Assembly (NCBI GenBank): GCA_030666885.1
Contig: DAOUWY010000124.1
Coordinates: 1-6,158 of the forward strand
Origin: Methanosarcinales archaeon
GTDB lineage: Archaea > Halobacteriota > Methanosarcinia > Methanosarcinales > Methanocomedenaceae
DNA length: 6,158 nucleotides
Direction of reading: 5' to 3'
Shown here piece by piece: positions 5,663 to 6,158 of the stretch. Each line of letters opens with the position of its first letter. The first letter of the stretch is position 1. The notes beneath the pieces are model-generated. The model was not told the origin of the DNA. It saw only the letters and a list, made by a program, of their open reading frames with translations, and did not search any database. A program made the translations under genes and the position numbers.

Positions 5663-5670
5663 TTTAAATA
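5663..5670 (+). promoter_or_regulatory. Consensus archaeal TATA box
   Basis: TTTAAATA preceded by the purine-rich GGAAAGAT-AA, a good match to an archaeal TATA box with a BRE-like element. Transcription would start near 5690-5697. There is no gene within the next 300 bp, so this would drive either a small RNA or a very long leader to the gene at 6016. Confidence 0.4.
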
Positions 5671-5826
5671 GAACTAGATTGAAATAGATTATATTTATGT
5701 AGTTAATGTGTTGTGGTGCTGTGAATTCATCATGTAATGATAAATTTGGTTCGTTTCCTATAAAAACAGTGTTAAACTTATCAATCTCTATAAACACTTG
5801 TATACACCCCTGTTTCCACTGAAACG

Positions 5827-5834
5827 CTTAAATA
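5827..5834 (+). promoter_or_regulatory. TATA box for the leader and gene at 6016
   Basis: CTTAAATA preceded by GAAACG, resembling TATA plus BRE. A start of transcription about 25 nt downstream (near 5852-5860) would give a leader of about 160 nt before the ATG at 6016. This is the closest good box to the structured region. Confidence 0.45.
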
Positions 5835-5848
5835 CTATGCTGTATACA

Positions 5849-6015
5849 TATTCATTTGTTAACTACGTGAATAACAGTTTACTCCTTGTTCACGATTTAA
5901 CTGTCAGCAAATTATCGGAGGGGATGGAATACTTCCGAAGCATGGGAACCCGGTCGCTATCTGAGGGGATGGGTGACTGGATTCCTGTTATTAAAAAATA
6001 ACACAGGAACGGACG
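5849..6015 (+). ncRNA. Candidate structured leader RNA with alternative hairpins
   Basis: The region between the TATA box and the ATG at 6016 can fold into a row of stems: TATTCA/TGAATA (5849-5873), ACAGTT/AACTGT (5874-5904), TCGGA/TCCGA (5915-5938), and a long hairpin with arms 5944-5955 and 5975-5986 (GGGAACCCGGTC against GACTGGATTCCT, 11 of 12 positions pair counting G-U, 19-nt loop). A further hairpin has arms 5982-5992 and 5997-6009 (TTCCTGTTATT against AATAACACAGGAA, 11 pairs, a 2-nt bulge, loop AAAA). The last two share bases 5982-5986 and so exclude each other. The last one also buries AGGA at 6005-6008, the only SD-like word 7 nt before the ATG. This is the logic of a translational riboswitch or attenuator. 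I recognise no known riboswitch class. The weak stems could be chance; the two long ones are harder to dismiss. Confidence 0.35.
5913..5972 (+). repeat. Duplicated 15-nt G-rich motif
   Basis: TATCGGAGGGGATGG (5913-5927) and TATCTGAGGGGATGG (5958-5972) differ at one base and are 45 nt apart. The second copy forms most of the loop of the long hairpin 5944-5986; the first starts at the edge of a shorter stem, TCGGA (5915-5919) with TCCGA (5934-5938). Both are SD-like in sequence. Because 45 is a multiple of three, both copies also encode the same LSEGM-like peptide in one open frame, so a coding explanation is not excluded. Confidence 0.6.
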
Positions 6016-6158
6016 ATGAAGATAAAGCTCGAAATAACCATGGACAATGGTTCGATTGATAATTTCATGATCAACGGAAATCCTGAACCTGAGTCCATAA
6101 TGGAACTTGTAAATAAATTGAAGAGCTTACATGATGCTGCAGTAGCAGCACAATCAAC
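6016..6158 (+). CDS. Hypothetical protein, N-terminal part (runs off window)
   Basis: An ATG at 6016 opens a frame of 47 codons that continues past the window end. The product begins MKIKLEITMDNGSIDNFMING and continues with an amphipathic stretch SIMELVNKLKSLHDAAVAA. It looks like two short beta strands (about 2-8 and 14-20) followed by a helix (about 26-45). I do not recognise the family. No signal peptide or membrane segment is seen in this part. A weak SD (AGGA, 6005-6008) lies 7 nt before the start, inside a predicted hairpin of the leader. The strand is opposite to the amidohydrolase set, so the 716-bp gap between them is a divergent control region. Confidence 0.6.
   Translation, partial: MKIKLEITMDNGSIDNFMINGNPEPESIMELVNKLKSLHDAAVAAQS

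Larger units (their letters stand above)
5404..5823. other. Intergenic region without a recognisable gene
   Basis: AT-rich, with stops in all frames and no convincing coding pattern. It holds the direct repeats at 5462-5502, a perfect TTTAAATA box at 5663-5670, and a second pair of words CTATAAA at 5758-5764 and 5788-5794, again 30 bp apart. AGTGTT (5768-5773) and AACACT (5793-5798) form an inverted repeat around part of that pair. A small RNA starting near 5695 is possible but nothing identifies one. Confidence 0.5.

Noticed and set aside
5798..6001. Plus-strand 67-codon frame as an ordinary gene
   Set aside because: It would need a TTG start, its first part covers the 5827 TATA box, and it has no SD; only the leader-peptide version is kept as an alternative.

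Overview
The window looks like a piece of a euryarchaeal chromosome, probably a Methanosarcinales/ANME-2-like methanogen or relative. The evidence is an archaeal KEOPS kinase (Bud32), an archaeal Sec61-beta, a four-CBS protein and UspA of archaeal type, TATA-like promoter boxes in AT-rich gaps, and T-rich gene ends. The lineage is inferred from protein character only; no marker gene was compared.

Left edge (1-1350) is accessory DNA. It holds the C-terminal end of a DUF4143-type ATPase, about 300 bp of AT-rich DNA, and a GC-rich scar of a Fic-family gene. The scar keeps the N-terminal inhibitory-motif segment and the C-terminal winged helix; the catalytic FIDO core between them is gone. The two fragments lie in different frames and overlap by 11 nt.

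The centre (1453-2752) is housekeeping. A stand-alone bud32 overlaps an XTP/dITP (HAM1/RdgB) pyrophosphatase gene by 8 nt on the plus strand. A 57-residue Sec61-beta gene with a GTG start converges on them from the minus strand, with only 18 nt between the stop codons.

The minus-strand block (5299 down to 2825) reads amidohydrolase, then uspA, then a four-CBS-domain protein. The uspA start codon and its Shine-Dalgarno (SD) sequence lie inside the end of the amidohydrolase gene, so these two are probably translationally coupled. A metal-dependent deaminase/hydrolase followed by two proteins of adenine-nucleotide-binding families suggests a nucleotide- or stress-responsive operon; that link is inference.

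The right edge (5300-6015) is a 716-bp gap with no convincing protein gene. It contains a 91-bp imperfect heptamer tract just upstream of the amidohydrolase, pairs of short repeats 30 bp apart, two good TATA-like boxes, and a leader region before a truncated plus-strand gene (6016 to the window end). That leader has a duplicated 15-nt G-rich motif and two long hairpins that share the same bases, so they exclude each other. The second hairpin covers the likely SD of the downstream gene. This is the best candidate for an undescribed element (a riboswitch- or attenuator-like RNA, or a leader peptide) in the window.
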